Below the pieces are notes generated by a model. It saw only the letters and a list, made by a program, of their open reading frames with translations, did no database searches and was not told where the DNA came from. Positions 10,170 to 23,405 of a stretch of 64,000 nucleotides of DNA are shown in pieces. Numbering within the stretch: the first letter of the stretch is position 1; each line of letters opens with the position of its first letter. The position numbers were made by a program, and so were the translations under genes. Source of the stretch: Azolla caroliniana (Eukaryota; Polypodiophyta). The stretch lies in contig JBHGNT010000005.1 in the NCBI GenBank assembly GCA_043228905.1, positions 124,001 to 188,000 of the forward strand. The letters run 5' to 3'.

Positions 10170-12783
10170 GGACTTCATGGATGGTTCATTTTTGAGATTA
10201 GGCTTTCCACTCCAATGGATTAGGGTTGTAGCTTCGTTGTATCGTGAGGCTTTTAGTTTGGTCTTGGTAGTTGGTGGGCAAACTAGAAAATTCTCTATTT
10301 TGCATTCTGTATGTCAAGGTTGTCCATTGGCCCCATCCTTGTTTTTTATAGTAGTGGAAACATTTTCAATGTATTTAAATTCTTCTCAAGTTTCTCTTAA
10401 GGGTTTGCCTTTGCCCTCAATGCAACAACAATTGTTGGATTCAGAATTTGCTAATGATACAACAATTTATGTCTAAGGTAATGATGATAATTTAAGAAAA
10501 TTACAAGTAGCGGTAGAGGAATTCTGGTTGGCCTCTGGAGCAAAGATAAATTGGCATAAATCTCTTGGTTTTTGTGTATCGCCAAATACGTTGCCTACTT
10601 GGATGCCTTCGCAGGAATTCAAATGGGTTCCTGATGGAACCACTATTCGTTACTTGGGTTGCCAAGTGGGACTTCACGTTAATGCGGGATGTGTTAGTTG
10701 CACCACTACTTTTAAAGTTAAGGAGAAATTTGTTGCTTTGGGATTCGGTTGACCTATCATTTGCAGGTCGCGTACTTGTAGCTAATCAAGTCCTTCTTGC
10801 AACTATTTGGTATATTGCTTCTACTACGTTGTTTGCTAGGTCATGTATTTTGCAGGTGCAACATCTTATTCGCAATTACATTTGGGGAGGAAAAATAGGT
10901 CAAAATAAAAGTCCTAAAGTAACTTGGGCAGTATTGATTACTCCGAGATAAAGTGGTGGGTTGGGGTTGGTGGATCTGGAATCACAATGTAAGGCTTTGC
11001 TCTCTAAATTTGTGTGTAGATCTATGTTGCCAGTGCAAGGTGTTTGGAGTCAACTAATGATGCATAGGCTGTCTAATATGTGTCCGACAATAGGTGGAGT
11101 TTGACAACCCTCATTAAGGTGGGCTTTTATTCAGAATTTTCATTTCTTTAAAACATCCTTACCAGAAGATAGATTTTTTAATGGAATTCTCACAAGTTGG
11201 GATGTCGTCAAGAAATTTATGGTCCGAAAAATGCCTTTGACAATGGATGCCTTGTTGAGACAACCTTTGACCTGGAATTTTCTCTTCTCTGATGCGAGAG
11301 GTTTTTTGCTTGGTAGCCGCCCTAGGCTAAATTGGGTTGCTTTGGATGCATTAGTTGCATGTAATGTTCTTTCATGGGGATGCCATGTTATGAATCAATT
11401 GTTACAATCTTTATCAATGCATTCAGTTCGAGGGGTCGTTGTTATGTGTAATGATATGCAAGTGGCATTGGGACAATTTATGGCTTCATGGTCCCCCTCA
11501 AGTAATCGGATATGGTTTGGTTATTGTTCTCCTTTAAAATTTATTTTAGGAGCTAAAACAACTAATGTTGCGGGTGATCATTGATGCTATGTATTTTAAT
11601 GTTGATGATGATGGCAGGTTGTGGCATGTGATGTGTAGATGTCCGCCAACACTTTGGCTATTCGAGTAGTCGCAAGATCAAGGAAAAAATGGTCTTTGGA
11701 TCCACCCTTTCAAGAATGCTTGATGCATTTTTCATTGTGGGTTTTTCATAAAAAAACCTCTTCATAATTTGGATTGGGATCCGACTGATTATCAATGGAA
11801 AAAGCTGAGTTTTTGGTGGAAATGGTAAACATTTGGAGTTTTTCCAATATTCGGTTAAGCTAGGTAGAAATTTATTGTTGCAATCAAATTATAAATGCCC
11901 TACTGCCATGAAGCACAACTCGCAAAATTTTGGAAATGGTTGTGGAGCATGCAGTTGTCGAAAAAAGTTATTTGCTTTCGTTGGTGGTTGATTCATTATG
12001 ATCTTCGTGTTGGTGATTGGTTGAGACAACATCAACAATATGCTTGTGGATTACATTGTGGCGCACCTAATGGATCAATTTTGCATATGTTTTGGTTATG
12101 TCCTGGCAAGATCAATAAATTCTGGAGTAAGTTGTTTTTACTATTGAGACAACACTACTCTCATTCAATATTCTCTTGGGGTGCAGTATTGTGGGGTGTC
12201 CTTCATGGAGAGGTTATGAGGTATGAAAGTACGCATGCTTCTCATGTTTTTCATTTTTCTTATGGACACCTCTCTCTCACCTCGTTTCCTTCTTCTATTC
12301 CACGGTTCAGAATTAAAAATCTAATCATTTGGCATACTATTACATCATTGCCTCTTTGGATAATTTGGAAAGCGAGATGTGATTCTGTATTTAACAATGT
12401 CCACATACATCTCAACATTATGCTTATTGAATTCTAGACGTTGTTTGTTCACACACTACATGGTCAATATGATGATCTGCAGGGTCCGGATGATGTTCTG
12501 TGGCAACGGCAAGTGGCCTTTAAGAACCGATGGCAAGGACTTCACTTATTTTCGGATACAACTACTGGTCCAAAGTGGAATTATGCCATACCTTCTTTTA
12601 TGTTGGATAGTGGATAGTATTGTTCTACTTGTTCATATATGACATCATCTATTTGATCAGATGTACTACCTTTTGTATCTTACAATAAGAAGTGCGATGA
12701 AATGTCTCCTTTTGTGTTTTTTCTATGTAGAGTTTTCAAGTAATATACTAAGGTGCATCTTTCTTTAAAAATAAATAAATAAA
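10170..12783 (+). mobile_element. 5'-truncated, inactivated L1-type LINE
   Basis: About 2.6 kb is flanked by a 15-bp target duplication with one mismatch (TTGAAGTCTTGATTG at 10155-10169; TTGAAGCCTTGATTG at 12784-12798). The 3' end carries an A-rich tail (AAAAATAAATAAATAAATAA). Translated fragments give reverse transcriptase (QGCPLAPSLF, then FANDT at the FADD position, ASGAKINWHKS, RYLGCQVG) and the C-terminal zinc-binding region (RWWLIHYDLRVGDWLRQ; HMFWLCPG). Stops and frameshifts break it into at least five pieces (10177-10476, 10528-10752, 10565-10951, 11219-11584, 11895-12437). The catalytic FADD Asp pair is degraded. The endonuclease domain is missing. Confidence 0.88.
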
Positions 12784-12798
12784 TTGAAGCCTTGATTG

Positions 12799-14576
12799 AT
12801 GGGAGGAGGTGATTACAATGGTTGAAGAGTATATAAATTGGCTCTCTAACAACTCAATACGCAAGAACTACTAATCTTAAAAATACTAACACAATGCATG
12901 GGGTTATTTCTAACCTAGTGCTAAACATAAGGTTTGTATAGGCTCCAGAAGGAGCTAACGAAGATCATTACTTTCCTACCTAGGTAATTATGTGTCTCGA
13001 GTACATTCACATCCTTGTGAGTGAGGTTGTTAATCCTTTCAAATCAAAATTGATAAGCTCAACTTCCCCTCAAGCTTTCTTTTAACTAATTACTAACTAC
13101 ATTTGATTTTGATTGAAGTATTTATGCTCATGTTCACACTTAGGTTGAACAAATAATCATAAGTGTAAATACATGTCTTCTTATTAGGACTTACAGGTCC
13201 CTCTCTAGGCAACAATAGGTCCCAACATCACTGAGTATGCCTAGATTCATTGCACTATAATATACAACTTCCGATGGACTCATAGGTTTTCTTGACTTTC
13301 TATAATTGTGAACCTTATGAATGTATTTCTATTCAAAATGATAATGACTTCGCATCAATGCACCCCTTCCATGTATTAATATATGAATAAATATTCATAA
13401 GGACCCCTCCATAAGTGTGTTGATCATGTACGAAGACCGCTAAGCTTCATTATACTCTTTAATAAAGGATAAACAACATTAAAATAATATACTAGGTAAA
13501 TTATAAGAATGTATTTAGGATTTGTTGTTATTGATATTGAAAAAGAGGCTTCACCTTTTAGAAATTTAGCATGTATGTTCGATTAAAGTCTCACAAAACA
13601 AAACCTTTTCAAGCATAAAATATATCATTACAAGAAAGGTAAGAATAAGTTTAGAATGTGTGAGAATCAAAAGCATAATCTCCTCATAACTACATTTAAA
13701 TTCTTTGCTCAACTAATCACATGCAAATTAAGATTAACATTTTAATTACAAGGTAGCATTCACTAATGAAAAACATTACAAAGAATTGCCGTTCTACTAC
13801 CTACGAAAACTAGAAGATAATGAATTAAATTTCAGAAACCTATTAAGATTGATGCTAATAAACAAAAAAACTCCCTTATTTTAGGAAAAAGCCAAGTAAG
13901 AAAATCGCTCAACTCCATCATTGTCTTCTCCCTATATTCAATAAATCTTCGCCCTATATTCAATAAAAGATTGCTGCCAACAAACAAAAAACTCCATCAT
14001 CTTTGTTACAAACCAATGTAAAAAAAACATTCAACTCCATTGTCTTCTCCCTATATTCAATAAATAGTGACTGAACAAAATAGTTCAAACTTGGTACTAG
14101 AATGAGGCATTACTAAAAAAAGAAGTAATGTTTTCAATGGTTCAGGGATGTGTTAGCACTTAAGGATGCTTGACAAAATTAATGTAGAATGAAAAAGGTT
14201 CCCGTAATTCACTTTAAATTGGTTTAGTATAGTATATCATAATTAATGTCATACATGGAGAGCATAAGGAAACATAAAATTTCCTTCACAATGAAACAAG
14301 TTATAAATCGTGTTATTATATGTTTGCAACCAACCAAACATATTACAACACCACAAGGATGAGATACAACCTTCTACATAGGGATTATTGGCATGACTTC
14401 ATCATACTTGTCGAAGTTTCTAACAATGAAGTGAGCTCCCATGGTGTTTCCATAATGAAACCCCACAATGGAAAAACAATTGTGTGAAAATAATGGATTA
14501 GGTAAATAACATGTTGATTGATATATGGATGCTCTGATGTGTTATACCGTAGCTCCCTACATATTATTTGCATTGC
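12799..14576. other. Intergenic spacer downstream of the PIP5K gene
   Basis: No gene seen. AT-rich sequence with a local imperfect duplication of a segment reading CTCCCTATATTCAATAAAT near 13925-13947, 13951-13967 and 14047-14066. The last part, up to 14576, should hold the 3' UTR and polyadenylation signals of the minus-strand PIP5K gene. Confidence 0.5.
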
Positions 14577-16040
14577 TTACATGTTCTCTCTTTCTCGGGT
14601 ATCCAGAAATATTTGACACATGAAATCTCGGAAACGACGTGAATAAGCATAAGGATCTATAGCTGAGATAGACGAGGCTTCAAATTGGAAAGATTTATAG
14701 GCATTCTCCAATTTCTTTCCCATATCATATACTTGTAGGACATCAATTATTCCGAAGTAGAGTACCACATCATGTGATTCCCCAAGGTGGCCTTCCCTTG
14801 TGGTGTGAGGATTTTCTTTCCACAAATCAGGTCGGCGATCAGCTCTTCCTGGCATGTTTACCCCCAATTGTATTTGTAACCTTCACAAAAATAGCCATTT
14901 CTGTATTTGTAATGCTTCAGCTTTCTAACTCCCATAGAACACAGAAATACGCTTGAATATTTATATGGATATACTACATTTAAAACAAATGCTGGAATAC
15001 TCATTAAAGGGGGGTATTCTGTAATATCCAAAACATGATCGTTTTTCATATATACCAAGGCAAAAGCATCAAAATCCAAAAACCTGGTAGCTCCTGGAGA
15101 AAACAAGTTGGTCTCTTCATTGCTTGGGCTTCCTCTCACATGTGGGTTCCAAGAAACTAGTTTTGTTTCATCAGCTTCATTTGCAACTGTTCCAAGACTT
15201 TTTGATGCTGAAATCAGAAATTTCCAGTCAAAGATTAAGAAGCATAACCTCCAACTGCAAATCCCTTATAAGCACTTGAAATAGAAAAACCGACTTTCAC
15301 TAAATATTATCATGATTCATAACAACTATCCACAAAATAGAGTTAAAATGAATGAATTACACTATTTGCGGTTTTATTATCACAATAAGAGAAAATTATG
15401 CTCAATAGCATAATAAAAGTTTCATCAAGATGACTACAATTTCCGGCATTAAAGGTGTTTAATTAGAGAGACCACAACAATGAGCTTGCTATTAAAACTC
15501 CCTACATTACAAGAAAAAGACAATGCCTAGTTTAACGAATTACAAACAGAGGCTGCAACAATGGCAACTTTTGTTGTTTCAAATAATCCTACTTCTTCCA
15601 GGATATGGTTTTGTTACAATAGCAAACACATTTTACACTATTGGGGCATAACTGCAAATTGCTAACATGAAATATGGCCAGTTGAATGGCATGATTGTAT
15701 CATGGTGATATAGACATGGAAATCAGTGTTGAAGTTTTTGGGAATGTCGCAAAAAAAGTGATGAAACAATAACATACATATGCATAAGATTGTGTTGAGG
15801 CTCATTCCACATACCATCAGCAAGAAGCAAATCCTTTGGTTGAGAATGGTCCCAAGTGAAAATAGTGGAGAACTGAGGAGGCCGAAAATGAATTCCTAAC
15901 AAGAGACTGTAATCCATGATTCCTTCGCTCTCCAAGAATTTGCAATCACATTCAATCTGCCTGGACAATAGAATATGTCTTCCTTTCTCAGTCTCACACA
16001 CTCTGCTAGATTTCGTATGATCTCAGCCTCTAATAAACGT

Positions 16041-16099
<59 letters not shown>

Positions 16100-19000
16100 G
16101 TTTTACTTGGAAGCTACCTAGTTTAGGTACACTTTATTTTGCGTTTTGGTCTGACCAGATATTCTATAAGATTCACATGGATATAATTTCTGCTCTCATA
16201 TGTAACTCTGACCTTTTGACATAACATTTCATTTCTCTCTTTATGACGCCAAACATTGAAGCGTCGAGCAATACTCAGAATCATCACATGGAAAATTTGA
16301 GAGTCAAGATCAAAGACAGACACACACACAAGTGTGTGCTTAGTCACGATAAAGGACTTGAGTATAACTCTCAAGGATGAGATGCCATGGGTCTAAAGGT
16401 GAGTAGCAAGCTAAAGAAAAACCGCAACTGAAATCAGATGAGATTGTAAAGCATGACGGTGGCTTTGTGACTGAAATTTTGGGATTTGATTATGAGAATG
16501 AAATAAACACCTGCTTGAATTTTGATTCCCATTTTTCCAAGGGTTTGTCACCAGATATTTTACTGTATCTTCCTTTTTCAAATGTTAATATTTCCATTTA
16601 CGCTCAATAAAAGAAAACCATTGAACTGAACTTCCTTGAGCCACAGCATCCTTGATGCCCACAAATTAAAAGAAGAATGTGTTACAGAAAAAATCATACA
16701 AGTATTGAACCAATGAATGGGTTCTATCTTTATATGCTCTTGTTTGAAACAGCTTCAATCCCTGGATTTCCTTATTTTGTCAAATCTTGTGACAGGCTTC
16801 CACAATTTGAAATGACATTTCTAGTACATGATTAACAGTATCATGAGAAGGGGAACTTATATAGTTCCAATTACCATGACCAAACTTCTTTGTTTCATTG
16901 TCAAGAAAGAGTTGATTTCTGCACTCAACAAATATCTTATATAAAGTACACGCAGGAAGCTTTAAATTCCCTCCCTTCAAAAATATTATTGGAAACAACC
17001 ACAATGTACAATTTAATTCTTCCTCATCCAAGTATAAGAAAGACTCTACTCTAGCCAAACAGCAATATATTCTTGAAGAAAAGCTACCTGATCAAAGTCT
17101 GGTGCCATGATGGTTGTAGGCGGAATACAAAATCCAAATCAAGGTCCTTAAAAGTTGTATTTTCGTCCATGTCCACCTTATTTGCGTATCTTCCATGTGA
17201 AGACCCTTTCAAATCAAATTTTCGATGGATGGGAAGTTCTGTGCAGAACATATTTCCCATTACTACGAAGCGAACCTACGAGAGCCACGTATGATTTAAG
17301 CGCTGAAACCAACAGTTTCTACAAGAGCTACCATCTCATCAGCAGCGAAATCAATCTCTCTTGTCCATATGTTGCTCATATGTAAGCACAAGGAAAATGA
17401 TACATTCATCATACCTTATGAACGCCTATTTGTTTGATTTGATGAAGTCCAAAAAACTTGGTTATAAGGGTATCTCCAAAGGTCTGGACATGTCTATAAT
17501 AATTGGGAAGCATTCCAAGCAATGCCTGATGATATAAACTAAAAATATATAAAGCTATAAAACCATGTACAAAACGCCATATTTCAGAAGTCCGAAGTAA
17601 ATACGCACATTGACCTCAGATTTGCGAATTGTTTTTATCATGTATTTATCGTCATGAGAAAGATAGAATACACTCCCACTCTTTCCTGGAGACGATAACT
17701 CCCTCAACCTATTCCCACAAATAGATAGCACGTACGCTGTGGCATCAATTTTGAACAGTTCACGCAAGTGTCTGGACAAAATTAACTCATTTAATTAAAC
17801 ATATCGTTAGTGAAATCTTTGCACATAAAAGGGATCTGAAATTTACATCATTAGAATGGCTTTATGTATATGGACTATAACTCTAAAGCACATGGGCATG
17901 CATTAAGCACTTTGATCAACACGTTTCAAGCACTGATTTGGTGGATACCCAATCATTAAAAATTAGCCAAATTAAATGAAGACAGAAATAAGAATGGGCA
18001 CTGGAGGGTTTCCCATAACTATTAAGTTAAAAATGCAAATGGAAATTGATGTCGATGTAAATAAAGCAGTAGAAATGCATTTCAAAAATGCTCAACCAAA
18101 ATTAGCTGAACAAAAAATCTTACTTGCAAGATTTGCACAAATTACATCAAACAAACCGAATCCAACGAAAAATGTGTCTATAAGAGAAGAGCTGCTTTAA
18201 ACAATAGTCATGAGCTCTATGGAAATGATGTAAAATAAAACCTGAAAACCATTGGGCAGTAATCTTTCCACTTGAAATCAACAGATTGGTGTGGAGTAAA
18301 TTGAGAACTCTCTTTGGAAAAGCATTTCCAGATCCTTGCTTTTGGTCCAAAATCAGTTGAGTCAATTTCATGCTCCGGCTCTAATGTAGTCTTCTCCACT
18401 GTATATCTGGGATAACGCAATATAACAATTACAAAGGGCAACGGCATCAATTAAACCATTACAGGTTTAGTGTATGTTATGATTTTTAAACAATGAAATA
18501 GCACCTTATCCCACACTGCAAGTTCACCATCAAGTCGTAACTTTGATGCCCTTTGGAAATTGTTTCTCCAGGTTTTGGTGGCTCTTCAATGTGTTGACTT
18601 ATACACGTCCAGAAAGGCTTTGCTGGATTTCCTTTCAGAAGCTCATTAATCAGCACACCTTCAACATATAGCCTTTCAACCATTGGAGACATCATAATAG
18701 CTTGTTCTGCTAAATGATATCGTGTTGGAAACTCATCTTGAATAGAGAAGAATTTGGATTCATTCCCCTGCCCGAAGGCACCTACAAATGAGCCATCAAT
18801 ATTCCATTGGTTATCATGTGACTGACAATTCTCTAGCGCATCTTCACAGCCTGTTGAGGTTTCACTACCACATGTAAGCTTGTCTATGGAAGATTCGCAA
18901 CTAGATTCTCCAGAAATCCTTTCAGCCAATTGTTGAATCACAAGGATATGTGGGCTGGATCTTGATGACGTTAGTGATGATCTCTCTTCATATGTAATAA

Positions 19001-19985
19001 TTTCATGTTCTTCGATATCAAGCTGGCCTACTAAGGGGTTCTGTCTAGGTGGAATGAATGTACCCTTTCCATCTTTCAGACCCTTCTTCCACGTGCCCAC
19101 ATAAGTGCTACCATCTGCCCATGTGTAAACTCCATGACCATGTTGGAGTCCATCCAACCATTCACCGTCATAATTATCACCACATCCCCATCTTAACCAA
19201 CCTATTCCACTCATTGCACCAAGTCTCCATTCACCAACATATTCATTCCCATTCTTCCAAATGTATCTTCCCTTACCATCAGGCATGCCTTCATTCCATG
19301 AACCTTCATATACATCTCCATTTTCATAACTCTTTGTTCCATAACCTGTTTTTATATTCATAGACCAATTTCCTTTATAAATGCTGCTATTAACACCCAT
19401 AAAAGTCCCTATTCCATCAGGAAACCCGGCCCGGAAGTTACCTTCATACGTTGCTCCTGAAGGCCATGAGGTTCTACCCAGTCCAGTAATCTTTCCACTT
19501 TCCCATTGTCCTTCATACATGCATCCATCTGACCACAAATACTTTCCAGATCCTTCCGGAACACCACCACACAACAAGCCAACATAGATGTCTCCGTTCT
19601 GAAGCATTTTTTCTTCAAAAACGTTGGAATTAAAACCATCAGGACTAACATAGGTGTCCCTACCGTATGATGCATCATCTCCTTCATCAGAGAATGAGTC
19701 TTTTTCCGCTTCCCCGGAAAATTCTCTTAGTGAATTGGACAGGTCATGAGCACAATGAAGGTAGCCATCCTTGTTTTCTCTATCAAATAACTCACATTGC
19801 ACTAAAAACTCTGAGGAAACTACACTTCCTTTTGTTTGAAATTGAGGAAAATCATGTGAAATACCTTTGAAAACACGGCAGCGCCGTAGTTTCCGGGCAG
19901 CATTAGCATCATTCGTATTAGCCACGGTTTGAATATCCAATATACCAATTAGGTCAAGAAGATTAAAAACTAATGAAGAAGAAAA
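14577..19985 (-). CDS. PIP5K: MORN-type phosphatidylinositol-4-phosphate 5-kinase (subfamily B PIP5K), N-terminus unresolved
   Basis: This enzyme makes PI(4,5)P2 at the plasma membrane from PI4P, acting in polar growth and membrane trafficking. Exons 5' to 3': about 19985-18505, 18406-18242, 17771-17609, 17525-17415, 17275-17088, 15960-15815, 15207-15084 and 14880-14577. All junctions are GT/AG and phases agree (2, 2, 0, 0, 2, 1, 2), giving about 890 aa without a frameshift. The first exon holds eight MORN repeats (NGDIYVG to DGKGTF). The kinase domain shows [34 protein letters not shown] with Lys in [33 protein letters not shown] and [10 protein letters not shown], then [12 protein letters not shown]. 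The exon opens without an in-frame ATG before MORN repeat 1 (first Met directly precedes LQNGDIY). The true start is therefore either that Met or in an unseen upstream exon. Confidence 0.92.
16044..16099. repeat. (CT)n microsatellite in PIP5K intron
   Basis: About 28 uninterrupted CT dinucleotides lie within the 1.1-kb intron between the exons ending at 17088 and starting at 15960. On the transcript it is a purine (GA) tract. Confidence 0.95.
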
Positions 19986-20017
19986 CACCCACCAAGATTA
20001 TGCACCAGGGAAATCAA

Positions 20018-20400
20018 TGATTTAATGGAGCTCGTGCATATATCTGTAGAAGAAACAACGTCTGGCATAATCCTCTTTCAGATCCTTGTAGAAAAAACAG
20101 ATTTAATGGAAACCTTGAATTCTCTGTATAAGAAACCTTGAATCAGCTTTATTGAAAATCTTGAAGATCCTTGTAGAGGAATCAATCAAGGATCCAGCAA
20201 GATTATATACGCAAAACCACAGCTTTTAATGGAATTTTGTATTGTCTTTCATGACAAGAAACAACTTCTCATGGATAACTTGAAGATCTCTGTGAAAACA
20301 CCAACACCTCTAATGGAAAAAAATGCAGTACGTATTCTTGTAGTGGAAACCTTTAAATATCCTTGTAGAGGAAGCCCACTTTAATGGAAACCTTACAAAA
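20018..20400. repeat. Degenerate ~80-bp tandem array just upstream of the PIP5K coding region
   Basis: Two motifs alternate: TTTAATGGAAACCTT near 20019, 20101, 20222, 20307 and 20380, and CCTTGTAGAGGAA near 20042, 20083, 20123, 20170, 20335 and 20363. Spacing is mostly 73-120 bp, so about five diverged units. It starts about 30 bp before the first readable PIP5K codon, so it is probably leader or intron 1. Confidence 0.6.
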
Positions 20401-23400
20401 AATGCAAGGCTTTAAATGCGATAGTACACCAAATATTTTCCTTTTCGTATTGAGATCTGATCAATCTTTGTGTCAACAAAACAGATGAGACAATGGGGAA
20501 AGATGGTCATGGGAGATGGAGAAAAGAATATTGCGATCACCATGGAAGAAGTAATGGGCTCTAGGTCTCTCGTCTTTGTACATATATAATTTATATGTAT
20601 GTATTTGATGACCAATGGACCATATGGGATTCTAGAGACCACAGAGCTAGTGGCACGTACGTGTGTAAACAATTCGAGATGGGGGGTCATTGGAAAACTT
20701 GCGTGGTGGTGGGGGGGGTCCGAGGGTCTCCATCCATTTATGTATTGGAGGAGGCCCTCATCAATCATGTGCTTTCATTTACATGCATTCATTTGCTCGT
20801 GCTCACCAACAATACACTTCAATCAAGGGCTTCCATTTACATGCATTCATTTGCGCGTGTAATCACATGTTGAAATCTCTCAATGATAGATATATCACAA
20901 TCTTGAAGTCACGTAATGTAGCATCGTTACTGTGCCCTTCCTCTCTTGATCTTGTGCTTTCTCGAAAGTGTTATTTTCTTCATGCCCGCCAACAATGACT
21001 CGCATATATGAACATTTTGTGGATGATATGCTATATAAATTGAATTCATGTTGTAGTGTGATAGCGCATCCTCTCATCATGTGATATGCAAACGTGACTT
21101 TTGTACATGTCGTCATCGCACGCATGATAGTTATGGCATTTTTATTAGAGGTTGATTATATGGTCTACCACATGATACCAGGATCATGCTCGCATACTCT
21201 CTCACTTGCATGTTGCTTATTGGCACACACTCATTCATGTCCACTCAAGCACACTTGAATTTTGTGTTGGCTACTTGGGTGTCTATGATCGTATGTGAGC
21301 ATGCAACGGTTGACATGTCAAACAATTTATACCATACATGTATGCATGCAAATCTCTCTCTATTATCCACCCTCGACTATAGACCCATATTTATATATGC
21401 TTGTGTGACATGGAAATATATACTCGTATAAAGTTATATGTTTGTATGATGTAGACGTCTACATGTACACATGTATTCCTTTGGAGTCTATAAATGTATG
21501 TATTTAATACCTATGTACATTATAACGGCATTTTATATTCATCTAGATCACAATCTCTATATATAGATATTTATACACATAAAATGTGTATGAATATGTG
21601 TTCGTATTATATTTTATTCTTGAAAGTAGCGATGGAAAGCAATTGGAAGTTTTTGTCAAAAATAGATTAGCCATTTGAATAGTAAGTGTGTCATTTATAT
21701 TGTCATATTTTGCTTGTGAAAAGAAAGATGCATGTGTATTTTATTTCAACACTCTTTCATAATGATCGATAACAATACATTATTGAAAGCTAAGTCAAAT
21801 ATATGGATGTTTGAAGAAATGCACACAAAGAACAAAAATATGTCTGTTAACCTATCTAAGAGGAAAAAATGGCCTACAATGGCCAACATTAATATTAACG
21901 CTTCGAGTTGTTGGCTCCACTACTATCTACATAAACAATAAAAGAAAAGAAAAGAGCATACCACCTAAAACCCTTGAAATTATGCCATACCTTCTTTTTT
22001 ATTGCATGGCTTGTAGTTTGTGCTCCACTTGTTTCTTATATCATATCATCTATTTGATCAGATGTTGGTATTAGCCTTTGTATTACAATAGAGGTGAGAT
22101 AAAGTGTCTCCTTTTGTTTTCTATATGTACATTTCTCAAGTAATATACTAAGGTGTATCTTTCTTTCAAAAAAAAAAAACCCTTGAAATTACGCTAGTTA
22201 ACCACAACAACCTCTAATCAAGAAATGACATGTTCTTGAAAGATGCGAAAAGTCTCCAAAGGGACATCAATGTCTCATACATGACCAATTATGACCTTGA
22301 TTTGGTGATGACAATTTGGGGGTTGTTGCATAGGTGGGATGGATGTTGGTGCACACCAAAATGCTATAGCCATGTCTATGGTGAAACCTTTGGATCGTTC
22401 CAATGGTCTTGCCTCACCCTTTTGCACAAAAGTTAGTGGGATAGGTTGTGCTCAAATTAGGGATGTCATTGTTGACGAAAACCTAAGGGGTTTGGATAGT
22501 TTAAACCTCCTTTCTGCACATTCCTTGAGCTCCACGAAAAGGCTAGCATAGGAAATTGAATTCCCCACCAACGTCTGGCCATGGAGTTTTCAACTTCACT
22601 CCTTTCTCTAGGTCCATTGCCACGAACCATACTAGATAGTTGGGAAGGCTTCATCCTAGCTCTTCCCACACTTTCCTCTTGGCATCGTCAATAAAGGTGA
22701 TAGGTAATGTATGATGCTTTGCCTTGCAAACACATTGAATTTATGCACCGTGTTCAAAGGATTCATGGTATGTGCAACGTGGGCATTATTGGTGACATTA
22801 TTATGGCTCGTCTATCTTTTTATTGGATAATGTTGTCAAGGCCACTCGATATGTAGCCAAAGAAGCCCCAAACAGATTTTATCTTCATGGCGCATCTATC
22901 TTATCGCCTAACAATTTCAATGTTGCTAAATGTATAGCCAAAGTAGCCCCAAACAATGGAATGCCCTGACCCGATCCCACCTTTTGATATCTTATCTTTT
23001 TTTTTGACATACAAGAGGTAGATAATGCAATAATAAACACTTATATTCTTCTAATTCCGAGCCCTCAAGAACATAATAGTTGAATTTGGAAGGTTCGCAA
23101 AGATGTCATCATTTTCACCACCAAATCGATTCTATATCTAACCAATGGTAAGACACAGTCCTATCTAGCTGGGTGTTCCATCCCCCTAACTAGTCAAACA
23201 ATACCAAGACATGGATGGGCCTTACAAAAGGCAACATTTTACATTACATGTTCATTAAGACACCTACATTACTAGTTACAACATGTACCTGTTGGATATT
23301 ATCACATTGATCATGAATGGGTTGACTCCTAATCACATGAATGTTGTTGTGATGAATGTTCCAAAATCCCCATTAAAGAAGGGAATGCTTCAGAGGAGGG

Positions 23401-23405
23401 GTAAA
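20401..23405. other. Intergenic spacer upstream of PIP5K
   Basis: No gene recognised. It holds a 193-bp truncated LINE copy (21983-22175). A 28-bp segment beside CATTTACATGCATTCATTTG recurs at 20771 and 20828, and the rest is low-information AT-rich sequence. Short ORFs, for example near 22230-22669, show no domain that I can identify. Confidence 0.5.
21983..22175 (+). mobile_element. Severely 5'-truncated LINE 3' end, same family as the 10.2-12.8 kb copy
   Basis: The 193 bp align by eye to the last ~210 bp of the LINE at 10170-12783. Shared pieces include ATGCCATACCTTCTTTT, ATCATCTATTTGATCAGATG, AATGTCTCCTTTTG or AAGTGTCTCCTTTTG, and AAGTAATATACTAAGGTG. It ends in a pure A run. The target duplication AAAACCCTTGAAATTA is found at 21967-21982 and 22176-22191. 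This is the expected outcome of abortive target-primed reverse transcription. Confidence 0.88.
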
